Under the pieces are notes generated by a model, which worked only from the letters and a program-made list of their open reading frames with translations, ran no database searches and was not told the DNA's origin. Shown piece by piece: positions 15,001-51,379 of a stretch of 64,000 bases of DNA. Every line of letters begins with the position of its first letter. The first letter of the stretch is position 1. The stretch spans positions 10,429,501-10,493,500 of the forward strand of contig JAWUZG010000084.1 of NCBI GenBank assembly GCA_036785705.1. Direction: 5' to 3'. The DNA comes from Acanthornis magna (lineage: Eukaryota > Chordata > Aves > Passeriformes > Acanthizidae). A program made the position numbers and the translations under genes.

Positions 15001-16804
15001 CCCTGCATTTCAGGGGATGTCACCTCTTGCTCACCATTCAGCAGCTGTTTCCACGCAGCTTAGCTCTTCTGCTCTGGACACTGCACGGTAGTGTGTTCCT
15101 GCCTTCAGAGTGGCTGTTTCCTTCTTGAACCCTTCTTCCTCAGACACTTTGTGAAGGAATGCAGAAGTACTCTTGACCTGGGTGCAGGCAAATATTTCCT
15201 CACTTCCTAAATAGCCTTGCAGTTTGGCTGAGCTCTCAAAAACTCAGGTTGAGGAGGAGCCTCACAGTTGTATGTAGGATATCTGGATCCCCTGTCATGT
15301 CTGTTGTGTGCTGCATTGTCTGTAGGGCTGTGCTAGAGAAGACCAGGCATTAGGTCTTTGATGCTTACAAGTGCTTTTTTGCCTAGGAAGAGTGCCTAAA
15401 CTCTTCCTGCTGTGGCACTGAGACCATCATGGGAATAAGATTTAATGATATTTTCTGACTACTTTTTGGGGATGTGTCTGCTTGGACCCATGGCTGGTGC
15501 AAGGAGCTACTGCTGCCGGAACTATTTGTGGCAGCAGCAATGTGACAGCTGGGGGAGTGAGTGATTTGGGATTTGAGCATTGCATCAGGTTGTTGTGAGA
15601 TAGCAGCTACTTATTTTGAGTTAGCTCACGGAATTGCACAAACAGCTAAGAAATTCAATAGGGGTAGAGAAAACGAAAGTTCCAAGTGCTTTAGGTAAGT
15701 TTGCTTCTGCCTGTACCTGCCGTGGTGCCAAAACCAGACCCAGAGGTGCATGGGCAGAAACTTCCCTGCAGGACTCCCTGGCACGAGGCACTGTGTCCCA
15801 CTGCATGGGAACCTGCCTGTCCTTGGGAGGATTACCTCTGCGTGCCTGGTTTTGCCTTGTCATGTGCAGCTTTGCAAGGGGGAAAATGGTGTTTAATCCT
15901 TGATGCAATTGCTGAAGTAATCTGTTTGTTACGTGACAAAGGGCTGGCATCAGCTGGCTCCCAGATTCCCAGGAAATCAGAGTTTTCCTCCTAGGCACCT
16001 GCAGACCTCAGGCTGGGGCTTTTATTTCACTCATTTGAGCAGCATTCTGTGGTGCCACCTGGAGGGACACAAATATGACAATTTATGGGCCAATTCTCAC
16101 ACCAATGGGAAGGGAAATGGCTATTTAGAGGTAAAGTGCAAAGACTGAAGACTAAAAATTGCCCTCAAAGCAAAATTCTGGTGCATTTGTCAGTATTACC
16201 AGCAGAGGAGTTTCAGGCTGCAGTTAAATGGCAGTTGCTGATTATGGATGTGTGCACTTGCATAAATTGGATTTCGGAGCATGTATCAAGTGTTTTGAGT
16301 TTTAACTACCCTGAGTTCGCTTCAGAAAATGGAAAAAATTTCTTTGTGAGAAGTAATAAGAAGGTTTATACAGCAAAAGGATGAAAGGAAAAATCTTATG
16401 AATAAGAAAGACCTAATTGACATCTGCCATTTTTTTGTGGGATGGTGTCAAGGGTGCTAACTAAAGTGTCTTTTGACTAAGATCTTATAGGCTTGGTTTA
16501 TAAATTTTTGTGTGCAAAATAACCAACTTACGTTATTCAAGTTTTTTAATGACAAAATAAGCTATTTTTTTTTAGAACGTGGAAACTAACATTTTACCAG
16601 CATGGTTAGATTTTTTTTCTCCTTTAGTTTGGTATATTTTTTGGTGTTATTTTTATGTCAGTGGAACTTTATGTATGTCTTTTGCAGATTGAAAAATCTG
16701 GACTTTTCAAACAGATTCCCCCCCTGCCCCATGTTAACCAGTCCTTATTTGATTTGAGCTTAATTTTAAAGTTTTAATTTCTATTATTTGTTTTTGTTTT
16801 CCAG

Positions 16805-16823
16805 GTCAGATGTACAATTGCTT
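16805..16823 (+). other. Candidate 19-base microexon (weak)
   Basis: Nineteen bases lie between a good acceptor (pyrimidine tract ending in ccag) and a consensus donor (gtaagt at 16824). Read in phase 0 it would deliver a phase-1 donor that fits the next exon at 17872. However, in the family the first intron appears to be phase 1, and a 19-base insert would then break the frame. I regard it as a chance pair of splice motifs unless transcripts show otherwise. Confidence 0.15.
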
Positions 16824-17871
16824 GTAAGTATCATTCTGTTGCTTGCTTTTTATTCTTTTATATAACTCTCATTATCTTAATTTCTTTTAAGAAAGATCAA
16901 ACAGTTTCAGCAAAGTATTTAAAAAGAAAAGCTTCCTGGAAAGAATTTTTAGAAATAGCAGTTAAAAATATAGGCTCAGTTATTTTAGTGACTGTAATTC
17001 GTGCAATGCATTTAAGGATATTTAAAGATATAAATCTGTACTTTAATCCCTTTGCTTTTCAGTTTGTAAGGAGTTCTGGTAAAATCAAGTACAGGTGCAA
17101 TGTGCTTAGAAGGATGGGAAAATATACTTAAAGTCAATAAAAACCAAACAAACCCCAAAACCAAGATACATGCAAAGTGATGCTTTTAAAGAATTTCTGA
17201 GGTGAATCTGGAACTGCTGTACTGGCCAGGATGACAAGTTTTCATGTGGCAGAAATTTCTGAAAGTGTGTGCAAATAAGTTCTACCTTGATATTGAACAT
17301 CAGACTGACATAAGTTAGCCTTTAAATTTTAGGGTCTGAATGAGCTCTTTCTATGCTTTGGGCTGTGCTACATCAATGTAAAATTTATGGCTCTAGATAT
17401 AGAGAGCCATGTCTCTTCCTTACTTGTGGGTACACATTGTGGGAATATGAGAGGGGAATAGGGGAATGTGCTGAGGGGAAGAGACAAAATTGCTATGCCA
17501 GGTTAAACAAAACTGCTGATAATATGTGAAGAAAACACACAGAATGTGGCTGCTAATTGTTTTGAGTCCTTTCAAACAAAACTGTAATGAAAAGAGCAGC
17601 TCATGACAGCTTTCATCCAGACCACGTGTAGAGTCAGTGGATGACTGAAATAACGTGGCAATCACTTGAATCTAATTCAAATCATCTTCCAGAAGTTAAG
17701 AGGTGAAACCAGGAAAAGTGGTAAAACCAGGAAGTGTGCTGTGGTGTTTCTGTAGAAGTGGGAAAACAGAAGTGACTGCAGGTCTGTGCATGATATCTGT
17801 AAATGACTGTACTTCTGCAAATGGGAAGTCCAGAAGTTTTGTAAAGACATGGTTTTGTGTTCTACTTTCAG

Positions 17872-41109
<23,238 letters not shown>

Positions 41110-41958
41110 TACAGAAGGAGCCCAGTGCCTCCAGGAGGTGTTACCTGCCCATAGGAAAGGGAGGTGTTCAACTCGTGTTTTCTGGGATTGTGTGCAGTGT
41201 TTCATGTCTGGCTTCTCCAGTTCTGTGCGCATTCAAAGACGTCATCTACACGAGGAAAAACAGTGCTGGCAGGAGCTGCAGATTGATGTTAAAAAAACCC
41301 CAAACAACAAAACCCGAGCAAAACTATTTAAGTTAACAGAGGAATCTTGCTTTTTCTTGGGAATTTAACAGTACTGATAGGTGAAATAGCATTTGCAGTA
41401 TGAACAGTGAACTAGAATTTAAATATTAAAATAATAACACAAGGGTTTTTTTACATTTTTATATGATTTCATTTACAGACACCAGGCTTGTGGGCTGTTT
41501 TAATATATTTAATTATAAGTTTCAGGAACATATTTTATCTACTGTATTTGGTTACTTAGTTAATAGATATGTGCCTCTGTGATCTATTTTTTTCTGTGTT
41601 CTTTTTTATTTAAAAAAGGAGTGCAAATGGCTCCTTCAAATGGACATTTATACTTGGAAATTGTGCCTTTTCTAGTTGCTACTCTAGGAAAAAAAAACAG
41701 CAGAGATTCTATTTTTGTACTGAAACTCTTAATGAGAACACAGATTTTTAAATAAGGCTTATGTTAAACTTAACTGTAGTTGCACTGTTGGCAGGACTTT
41801 CCAGAAGTTTGGAGGTGAGCTTTGTTTTTGCATTTCACCACAAATATCCCCTGCCTTAATGTTTCGGTGCCTCTGCCAGAGGAAAAGGAGTGTGGTCTGT
41901 CACTCCAAGCTTTAACTGTAGTTAAAAACAGAGCAAGTGAATCTGTGAATGTGTGTGC

Positions 41959-41975
41959 GGGGGGGGTGGGGGGGG
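41959..41975 (+). promoter_or_regulatory. G-run in the 3'UTR, possible G-quadruplex
   Basis: Two runs of eight G are separated by one T (41959-41966 and 41968-41975). This is enough for four stacked G3 tracts in the transcript strand. It is seen in sequence only; folding is an inference. Confidence 0.4.
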
Positions 41976-42942
41976 TATGGATGAAGGACAGAATAGCTCC
42001 TCCCTGTTCCTGGCTGATATTTCTGTTTTTATACAATTTATAATGATTTATTTAAAGGTGCAATATATGATTTACTGAATAATGCTCACTCTAATAGAGT
42101 TTTTCTCAGGTTGGTGTCTTTTTATCATTGTTGTTGTTTTTCCTCAAATATATTAATCTGTGAAAATGTTGAAACTAAGGTTCCAAGTATTCAAGCACTC
42201 CCAAATGGATTGACTGGCTTTACTGTTTCTACCAAAACACATTGCACAAATTTCTGCTGTAAAGACAAATTTCTTGGTTGTTTTAGCCATTCAAAACTGA
42301 GACACATCTTACCTGCCTGCATCTCACTGATCCAATGTAATTGTTTTGTAATTATTTGCAATATACTGCTGCTTTTATTTTGACTGGTCCTTTTAGAAAC
42401 AGAAAGAACAAGCAGAAATCCCCCGTTTGCTGATTTCACAGGTCAAGGATCAGATTGGATTTATTTTGCTGGTACATAACTGTTAGACTTAGGAAGGCAT
42501 TATCAATGAAGGACTTAAGTAGTTTGGGGTGGGGGGAGGGTGTATTTTTTGTTCTTCAGATTGTTGCACTGGTTGCATTGCAGATGAATATGAAGTTTAT
42601 GAATAATGCTGTAGAATAGCTATAAAGCAGGGAAAAATCTTATGAAGGTTTAATAACCAGAGTCCCTGATATTCTGCTGCTTTTTTGTTGTCATTGTTTT
42701 GGGGGTTTTTCTTTGTTTTAGTAGAGTTTTCATAAAAAGCTACAGATGCTAGGAATATATGCAGCTTTACAGTGGAACCTGGCAACCTCACAGGATCCAA
42801 TGTCAGCTGAAGAACATAGGAATTCCTGGTGCACAAATGTAACTTTACAAATATCCTGAGGAATTTTTACAACCTGGTGTGAAACTGGTGTGCTGTGTGA
42901 GCAAAACTGGAGGACAAACCACAGTGCACTTTTGGTTGTTAG

Positions 42943-43022
42943 GTTTTGGGGTTTGGTTTGGTTGGTTGTTGTTTGTTTTTTTGGTTTTGTTTTTTGGTTT
43001 TGGTTTTTTTTTTTTTTTTTTT
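42943..43022. repeat. T/G-rich low-complexity stretch ending in a T tract
   Basis: Runs of ggtttggtttggttgg-type sequence pass into 19 T (43004-43022) inside the probable PTPRJ 3'UTR. No element is recognisable. Confidence 0.7.
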
Positions 43023-44298
43023 GTAGCAGCCACGTGTGGGTTCTTGAATATCATTTTGTTTCTCTTTCTCTGAAATACTTAAAAAAACCCCTCATCATGA
43101 GGTTCATGATCCTGCCCATCTCCATCCAAACTGGCAGCCCACAAAGTGGATCTCTCATCTGCATTCTTCCTAAGCTGCTGTCAGATGACAAAGATAAACC
43201 ACTTGGACCAAACAGAACCATTCCAAAGGAACTGGGAGGGAGGAAGGTCTGCCCTTTACAGTCATGTTTTTATCTTTAACTCTCTTACTCTTTTAATTAC
43301 TGCACATCTGTGCAGAGCACAGAGCCAGTATTCATTATTCCAGGTCTCCTAAGCACTTGCTGCCTTAGGGTGGCAAATGCTCTTTTGCTTCAGAAGATCC
43401 TTGTTCTGTATAACCTAGAGGAGAGGGAGATGAGTCTTCCATGTTAGATCATGTTGTTTCTATTCTACTACAGCAGAACATCAGAAAATGAGCTAGGACA
43501 GTATGTGTTTTTGCCTAACCACTGCCCAGATCCTCTTACAGAAAACAAATGGATCTGTCCCATTATTTTGGTGTTGGAAGCAGGCAAATTCTCACTTGTG
43601 CCATCATCTAACGAGTATCCATTTTTAAAGACCTGTATACGGGTGTTTTCCCAAAACTGACTCATTGTGAGCAGAGACTGAAGGTTGAAGTAAATGATCT
43701 GTTGATTCTGTGTATAGATGGAAGAAGTTGATAAGGCTTAAAATGTTGTAAACAAAGTTGGGTGTAGTGTCGATGTGGATGAGTAGGACATTCTTTATAG
43801 GATGTCTCTACAAGAAGAGGAGGACTGCAGGTAATGCTTCACTACCTTGTGGATCTGTCTTGGTCAAGCTGACTTGAATTTCCTGCAAATGTTTTCTCCC
43901 TGCCCTCTGATGTTCTCTGTGTTATCATTGCTGAGATCTGTCTCTTTAGTCAGTGTTTTCTCTCCCTTGTTGCCTATTTAAAGCTGTCCACTGAAAGCTC
44001 CACTGTGTGACAATTGCATCTCTTGCATTTCTGTTCTACTTTTTTTTCCAGTTTGGGGCCTGCTTAAGAAGGGAAAAGTTGATATGATTCAAATAAGTGA
44101 CTGTTGAATATCTTGAAATGATGTACAAATTTTATTGTTTTCATATTTGTTGTACGGGAAATTTCAGTACATGTGTAATATTTTTAATGGTTTGATTTGT
44201 TTTTAAAAACATAAAAATAACAATTAAAAAGCATCATCCTAGAGCACTTTTTGTCTTATTTTTCCTTTCTTGGGTTTTTATTTTCAGATTTTGTTTTG

Positions 44299-44304
44299 AA
44301 TAAA
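44299..44304 (+). promoter_or_regulatory. Candidate poly(A) signal AATAAA for PTPRJ
   Basis: A canonical hexamer about 3.2 kb after the stop, with T-rich sequence around it. ATTAAA at 44223-44228 is an alternative, followed by agcactttttgtcttattttt. Confidence 0.5.
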
Positions 44305-44320
44305 ACTAATTTGGTAAAAT

Positions 44321-46521
44321 ACCCATGTCATTTAGAAGGACTTTATAATGGATAAGGAAAGGAGGCTCCCATGCTGTGGGATGGCATGTGAGTCAGTTGT
44401 GTATTGCAGTCACTGGACTTCTCTGGGAGGGTGTTAATCTGTTATTCAGACTTGCCTGGCAGGACCTGGGTCTGATTTTAATGTGTCCTAGCAGTTGGTA
44501 GTTTCTGTAAATGAAGAGCTTGATATCAGGTAAAGAAACAGGACCATCATCCAAGGTCCATCAAAAGATTTCCATTTGCTGAAAAAGCCTTGGGGGAGGA
44601 CCAGTGTTTCCAGGACTTGTTTGCTTCCAGAGAAACAAGAGTGAGGACTTTTTCATCTCTTGAAGACATTGTGTTCTTGGGAGGTGATGCTAGAAGGGGA
44701 TGCAGAAATAATCTGTGTAATGTTATAGTTGGCTGCTGGATTATGGATCACCTGTCTACAGATATATAGAAAATTATCTCAGTTAAGTCCCTTTCTCCTA
44801 AAATTCTTAGTTGTGATTCCTGGCTGCTGTGTGAATCACTTCCAAGGAGGATCACATGCCTGGAGGGTGATTCTGGCACTCAGCAGCTCTCCAGTTCATC
44901 ACAGGGTGCTGACACTAAACTGTAAAATCTTGTGATCCTCCGTGGCAACTGGTGTATTTTCTGAAATGACTGGATGGTGAGATGGGAAGAGCCAAGTGTG
45001 ATTGCCTTGTAATTGTTCAGTGGGACCATGTGCCAGCCACATGATGGTTGTCTTATCCTTGCAGTATTAGAACTGCAGGAAAGCCACCTTTTCTCACTGT
45101 CATTTAGAGCCTTTGTCTGTTCAGGTGGGTAGAGCTAAACCTGAATATCTGGAAATCACATTCTGTACCTGGTCTTACCATGTATTAGTTTTACTGCCTT
45201 GGAGATGAAAGAGATGGAGGTAAGAGAGGAGAGGGTGTAATGTTTCTGTCCTGTTATGGCTTGATAAATGGGATGTATTGAAGCTGCCCTTGCAATGCCC
45301 TTCCTGACTGCATGTTATCAGGCAGCAAATGGAGTCTGGAGATGAACATGTGGGTGGTTTTGTGGAAGAGGGTCAGAAATGGGGGCTCGGGAGGGAAAAA
45401 CACCTGAAAACTTTGCAGTGTGCTTGTCTGAGGCAAAAAGAAAAAGCCTGAGTTTTTGCAACTCCTGGGTGTTCTGAGTCGAAATTAAATTAAGCATGCC
45501 GATGCAATCACTTTGGCCAAGGGGTGGCATGACGGGCAAGCCAAGATCAAGTTTACCTGCTTCTGAGATGGGCAGGTACAGTGTTCTCCACTTCCTGGAC
45601 TCACCAGAGAAGTTTCTGTGCTTCCTTCCTTCTTTTACTGTGGCACTGCTTCAGGGACTCCTTCTCAGCTCTGCGTAAGAGCTCATGGTGTTGAAAACCT
45701 CTGCCTGCAAGCTGTTCCGTTGTCAGCACTTTGCAGAAGTGTTTTTGAAGTTGTTACCAAACAGTGCCTCTCTCCAATCTTGCGCTTCATTCCATTTTCC
45801 TCACCCTTGGACTCGGCAAATCCCTTGGCCATGGCAGCATCAGGCCTGTGAGGGAGGAGGAGGCAAATGAAGCAGAAAACCTGCGTTGGAAGCACCAGAA
45901 GGAGCTGCTTCCTGCTGCCTGTATTGTTGACTGAAGGGAAGGAGCTGTTAGTACACCTCATGTGGGGGAGAAGCTGGGAGCCCTTCTCAAGCTATTTCTT
46001 AGATCTGAAAAGAAAAATTATGGATCCAGGCCTGTTCTTCTTTGTCCCTGTTACTTAGCAGAACCCCATTTATTCAATCAAGTTGCTTTCCCTGGGTTTA
46101 TTTCATTTTAAATTAATATACATAATTTCCTGACAGCCAGAAGCAAAGTTAGCAAATTATCTCCTCTCCCTGAGAAAAGATAGTCTAGTTTGGTCCCAAG
46201 TGAGTTACTTTGAACTCACATTTTATCTCCAACTTCCCAAGTAATCAGAGAAAAGCCAGATTGTCTGGAGCCATGTTCCAAGTGTAGTGCTGATGTCTCA
46301 TGGACATCTCTGGTATATTAATAGTGCTGACAAGAAGATTTCTAGGGACATACAAGAGCCATGTGCTCAGTGTGTGAGGGACAGAGCGCTCTTCATGCAC
46401 AGTGCCAGTCCATGCCCTTGTTTCAGTGCAGGGCGGGATGGACAGGAAATCATATATCCTCTCTGAGGGATTTCTAGGCTTGGGGTTTTTTTGGGTTCGT
46501 TTTTTTTTTTTTGTCTGGCAG
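44321..46521. other. Intergenic or intronic, no recognised feature
   Basis: The open frames here are short, lack family motifs and have no matching splice pairs. If the exons at 46522 and 46825 belong to a gene, its upstream exons may lie here, but I could not find a phase-1 donor with a convincing frame. Confidence 0.4.
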
Positions 46522-46610
46522 ATTTTGATGTGGCGCTTCCAGAGTCGGGAATATGCTATCAGCTGGAAAACAGGCTTTGTGATAATGATCTAATGTCAGC
46601 TCTGATTAAG
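46522..46610 (+). CDS. Probable internal exon of an unrecognised gene
   Basis: 89 bases between an acceptor with a long T tract (tttttgtctggcag) and donor gtatgt. In the open phase (intron phase 1 upstream, phase 0 downstream) it reads FDVALPESGICYQLENRLCD then NDLMSALIK. The phase-0 donor fits the phase-0 acceptor of the exon at 46825. The protein is not one I recognise, and no domain is visible. A two-Cys acidic segment of this kind could be secreted or cytosolic. The upstream exon was not found. Confidence 0.4.
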
Positions 46611-46824
46611 GTATGTATCTACCTAAAAGGTGATTGTTGTCACTCCAGAAAGGAAATACATCCTGTTCATTTCTGGTTAAAGCCTCCAGATGGCACATGA
46701 TACCACTGGTCTTTCCAGGGAAAGCTTTCCCTGTGAGGCTGCTCCTTTTTCACTTCCTTCCCAGGTTCTGATAACCTCCCTCCAATCCTTGTGCTGTTTC
46801 CCCTTCCTTCTCCTTCAAGCCCAG

Positions 46825-46935
46825 GCTCCTGTGCCTGTGTACGGCCGTCTGCCTGATCCACAGGGATATGTAGAGTATTATACACCTGAGCAGATTACTT
46901 TTTTTCAGAAACTCCTAAGCTCAGCAATAGCCTGA
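46825..46935 (+). CDS. Probable terminal coding exon of an unrecognised gene
   Basis: An acceptor (cttctccttcaagcccag) leads into a phase-0 frame: APVPVYGRLPDPQGYVEYYT then PEQITFFQKLLSSAIA and stop TGA at 46933-46935. The composition is protein-like (aromatic, Pro and Gly spread evenly, no simple-sequence bias) and the frame matches the preceding candidate exon. AATAAA at 47176-47181 would give a 3'UTR of about 250 bases. I cannot assign a family. It is downstream of PTPRJ in the same orientation. Confidence 0.45.
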   Translation, partial: APVPVYGRLPDPQGYVEYYTPEQITFFQKLLSSAIA

Positions 46936-47175
46936 TAATGCCAAATAATCCTTTTTTACTTTGGGAAGTGCTCTTACGCTTCAGTGTTTCTGATACCTAG
47001 GAATTTTCTGATGGTGAGTGTATTCCAAGGTGTGAGGGCCCTGGCTGGGACCAGCCTGGAGCTAGTTATTTAGCATTACCAGCTGTGTGCTCGTTTCCCA
47101 GCTTATCAGTCTGCTCCACAGCTGTTCCCAGCAATAACAGATTAATGGGATTGCTGAACACGGTGCAGATACATC

Positions 47176-47181
47176 AATAAA
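47176..47181 (+). promoter_or_regulatory. Candidate poly(A) signal AATAAA
   Basis: A canonical hexamer 240 bases after the TGA of the candidate terminal exon at 46825-46935. It supports that exon being the end of a transcript. Confidence 0.4.
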
Positions 47182-48176
47182 GACAGCAAACAATGACGTG
47201 CTTGCTCATAGTACTCGATGCAAAAAACAGTTAAAAGACTGTTTCATTTAATGGATCTGTTTGTGTGTGTGTGTAACACTAAACATGACTTTTCCTTTCC
47301 TTTTTTTACGCAGGTCCTTGGGGAGATTTTAAATGTAGCTTTTAAAGCATCTGGCAACATCTGCTGAGTTACTTTGGCTTCCTCTGTCTCCCACTTGTAA
47401 TGCGGTGAGATTTCAATACAAAGCTCTAGTGATAGATACATTTTTTTCAAGCAAGGCAATAATGGAGATGGGTGTGTGAGAGAGCTCTAAATCTTCTGGA
47501 AGATCTATCTGCAACTGCCCAGCTGCTAACAAACCCTTCAGCCTTTGAGCAGGGAATAAATCAAAACTAGAAATAACATTTCACATGAGAACTTCCCATG
47601 CTCCTGTGCCAGCACTGGTCCTGTGGAGGATCTGCTCTGAGCAGGATTTAGCTGGGCTGAACAGCTCTCAGATGCTGCCTCCTGGCTTGAGTGATGCTCC
47701 CAGTGCTGATGGTGGCAGACCAGGCTGACACGTGCTGAAGGAAAGCTAAGCTCTGGAGACCACTTACCAAAATACTGAAAAAAATTTGTGACCAAGAAGG
47801 ATCAGTCAAACCTTTAAACTCATTGTAATTTAATTATAAACCAGGTCTAAAGCTACTGAATTGGTTTTCCCTCTGCATGAGGATCTCCTAAAATGTGACT
47901 GAGATGCCAGAAAATACATTTCACAGTGTTTGCTGCAATCAATATTTTCATGTGTCAAGCTCACTGGCAGCACATTAGTACCGGTCATGTTTTTTCTGTT
48001 AAGACACTTGATGTTGCCACTTGGTATTTTGAAAATGAGCTTTTTATGGTTTTAGAAAGTGTTGCCTTTAAAAAATGCCACTAAAGGAAGATTTTAACAA
48101 TTCCACCTTAAAAAAAAAATCTTTCTTGGGAATTTTTTTCTATTTTATTTATTCACCATTTGGACATATTCTTACC

Positions 48177-48200
48177 TTTTTTTTTTTTTTTTTTTTTTTG
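48177..48200. repeat. Poly-T tract
   Basis: About 23 T in a row, not attached to a recognisable retroposon. Confidence 0.8.
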
Positions 48201-51200
48201 AGCAATATTAAGCACACAGAAAAATATGGGACAGAGAATAGGGAATCTTAATGTATATGTATGTCAGTTGGTAATATCCTTTTAAACTTTCTCCAAATGT
48301 AACCCAAATAGCTCTCCTGTATGTAGATTTTGGTATTCTATCTGCTTACCTATTTCAAGATATTTTTTATGCAGTATTCTCTTATCTGAATTATAGATTT
48401 GAGTTAGGGACTTATTCTAAAGAGCTGTAGAAAGTATATGCTCTTTCCTGAAGAGCATTGCACTGAGCCATCCATCACATATATTTAGGTTATCCACTTC
48501 CCATTTCGCAGACAAAAGTTGGTTAGCTTAAAATAAAAATTTTATTTTTAATTTTTCCCCCTCTGGCTACATTATTCTATTGCAATGAAATTTTACAAGT
48601 CAGCCTGAGGAAGGCAAAATGTTATTACCAAACCAGAGCCTTACAGCTGTCTCAAAATCATTGGCTTTAAATGATATTAGAAGTACATGGAAGTATTATT
48701 CTATGAACTATGGTCAATTGGTTCCAGATGAAACACTGTTGTAGTTGCAATTTATTACATAAAGTGATCAATATGTTGTAAATGGTTTTACAAGGTAGAG
48801 CCAGAATCTCTGTGAAAATACAACCAGCAGCACCACAGTCTGCAGAGACTGCTCCCTGCACCCAGAGAAAACACAACACTGCAATTCTTCTTGGGATTGA
48901 GCTTTCACTCAGCAAACATTTCAACTTCCAAGGACTTCGCTGTTTAGTTTATTTTGGAAAAGGCAGGATGGCTCTGGAGGACTTAGGTGGCTGCTTCCTC
49001 TGGGTGGAGGACAGAGCTGCCAAGGAGGGAAGGATGATTTCCTGATTAGAGTTTGCAATCAGTGATATGGCCAGAGGCAGGAGATAAACACAGCCAGCAG
49101 CTGAGGCATGAAACCAGCAGTGTGATGACCATGCTCATTGTCTACCATTTTTCAGACTTCTTAGATGCAATTTTTTTAGATGTTTGAAGGCAGTTTTACA
49201 AACTGCTCAGAAGTAGTCCCTTTCAGCAAAATGGGTGTAGGAATAAAATCAGAGGGCTTTGTAGGCGATTCAATGTTGGTATCATTAACTAAGACAAACA
49301 ATCATCTATGAAATACCCCAAAAAGAATTTGTTAAATGAGTTGATGTCTTCAGTAGCAGCTGCGTTGTGGGGATGAATTGCTTTCCTAAGGCTGGGAGAA
49401 GCACAAAGCACACTTGCTGTGCCTAGGGGCTGTGGTGGGGAAAAAACCTGTGTTTCATTGCACATGTATACTGCAAATATTTGCAGAAGTGAAGCTGTGG
49501 TGCTTCTTATTTCACACAACAGAGAAAGGGAAAAAAAATCTGCAGAGTTAAATTCTTCCATTACAAAAGATGTAACATCTCAATAACCTGTGACTGTACC
49601 AGAAAGCAACAGGCAAGCAGCAGGGAGAGATTAGTGTGAAGCCTCTCATGAGCCCCATAGGAAAGGCATCATGTTCCAAGCTCAGAGGGGCCTTTTAACT
49701 TTGCTGGTGTGTAAGGAAAATTCTTACATGCTAATAGTCAAATTATGATTTCCCATGATTGAAAGGCAGGAGCTACTAAGCATAACAAAGTGAGTTTCCC
49801 CTGCTCACTAGGACATCTGCCAGCACTGTGATCAAATTATGGCTTTCCTTGGCCCACAGTCAGGAGCAAACTGCATATCCTTGATCAAAAGCGCAGTCTG
49901 CTTGGGTGGAGACGCTTTAATTATTGGTGACAAATCTGACAAAAGCCCTTTGAAGTGACAGTCTCAGGATGGCTCAGTGTTCGCATATGGGGGAATCAAT
50001 TGACTAATTACAGCAAGAAATAGCCTCAACAATGAAACTGAAACATGAGGTGGGGGTCTGAGCTGCACCGAGTCACAGGCGGCAGGTGTGAGGGTGGCCA
50101 GGCAAGCAGAATGTGCTGGGGCTAGACTGTGGGTGGGGGATTGGTTGGGGTAGATTGGTTGCTGTAGGATGTGTCTGGCTTTATGATCTGGTTCTTTCTA
50201 TGCAAAAGCAGTAGAGGGACCAGCCCAAGACAGAGTGGACAGAGCAGCATTTCACTGTTGTGCCTTGCAAAGGCTTTATCTCCCATCATGGGCCAGTCCC
50301 CACAGCAGCCCCAGGGCCCTCCGTGCCAAGCAGAGCCACAGCACAGGAAACCAATTCCATAGTGCTCTAAGGGATGGAAAAACCCAAAATAACTTCTACA
50401 GTTAAATGAACTGCCATCTTTTTCCCTAACTAACTTCACAGCGAAGGCAGAAAGCAAATGGAAAGGACAGTGGCAATTAGGGTCTTGCTACACCCGGGGC
50501 AAATCCCCTCACCCTGCAAGGTTTAGGTGTGAGGAAGGGTTTGTGACTAGGCTGAGAATGTCTGCTCTCTCAAATCTTCCCTTCCTCCCCGGTAAACCCA
50601 AACCAGGCAGGTATCCTGAATTGTGGCCACAGGCCTCCTGTCTGCTAACGGGTGTGGGGAGGACTCATTTCAAAGGGTGGAAGTCATGGCACCCAGATGG
50701 ATTCCCCTTTGGCAGCAGATGAAAGCTGTGTGGTTTCAGAACAAAGGGCTTGAGTTTTGCATGTAGGAAATTAAGAGATCAGCTGAGCAATGTTATACAA
50801 GCCAGAGGGGAAGCCTTAAAAGTTAAAAAAAGTGCATTATACTTGGTGCATTCACCACTGGTGCTGACTGAGGCGTTCTGCGCTAAATGAAGTTGCAGTA
50901 CAGCACAGGTGAGGGCTCTGGCCCAGGACAGCAGTGGTGACAGCAGATTATACCTGTTCTACACTCCAGGACATCACTGTTACTAAAAAGAGAAAGATGT
51001 TCTGCTTTTTTTTTTTTTCAACTCAAATCTATTTGTGGCTGTTTAGAAATGGGGGCTGGAATAAAATGCAAGCAATGGTATCTGGCACTTACATTACAGG
51101 GACCAGTAATAGTTTCATACTTTTTCTCAGTTTGCCGGACTTGCGTGCTGGGACCTGACTTGGAAGGACTGGGCTTGCATCAAGTGTCTTCTTGTGCTTC

Positions 51201-51379
51201 ATGGCTCCCATGCATGATCCTGTTGAGAACACACCTGAGTCAAACCAAGATTCCCATGGCAGTGGCAGTCAAGAACAGCTTTAAGATCCTAGCTTTGAGA
51301 AAATAGCTACTGTGCTGTGTGTAATCCCTCATTCCATGGGTTTATAAATGTTCCTCACGCTGCCTCACCTCTCCCCCAG

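Larger units (their letters stand above)
1..17871 (+). other. PTPRJ: Probable 3' part of PTPRJ intron 1; no defended exon
   Basis: No stretch here combines a convincing reading frame with splice sites. The sequence is AT-rich, with A and T tracts (for example 236-253, 2418-2438, 10018-10032), a short AT repeat at 5-20 and one CR1 tail near 11938-12060. The first exon I accept starts at 17872 with a phase-1 acceptor, and no signal-peptide exon or CpG-rich promoter is visible upstream. The known family gene has a very long first intron, so I infer this is intron. A small separate gene or a non-coding RNA inside it cannot be excluded. Confidence 0.6.
41110..44320 (+). other. PTPRJ: Probable PTPRJ 3'UTR
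   Basis: No coding exon follows the stop. The stretch is AT-rich with several ATTTA motifs. It ends near candidate poly(A) signals ATTAAA 44223-44228 and AATAAA 44299-44304, each with a T/GT-rich sequence downstream. A UTR of about 3 kb is in line with the mammalian gene. The exact end needs transcript data. Confidence 0.65.

Noticed and set aside
16805..16823. 19-base microexon of PTPRJ
   Set aside because: Splice motifs are good, but the length would disrupt the phase-1 to phase-1 join expected between the signal exon and the exon at 17872. Kept only as a weak candidate.
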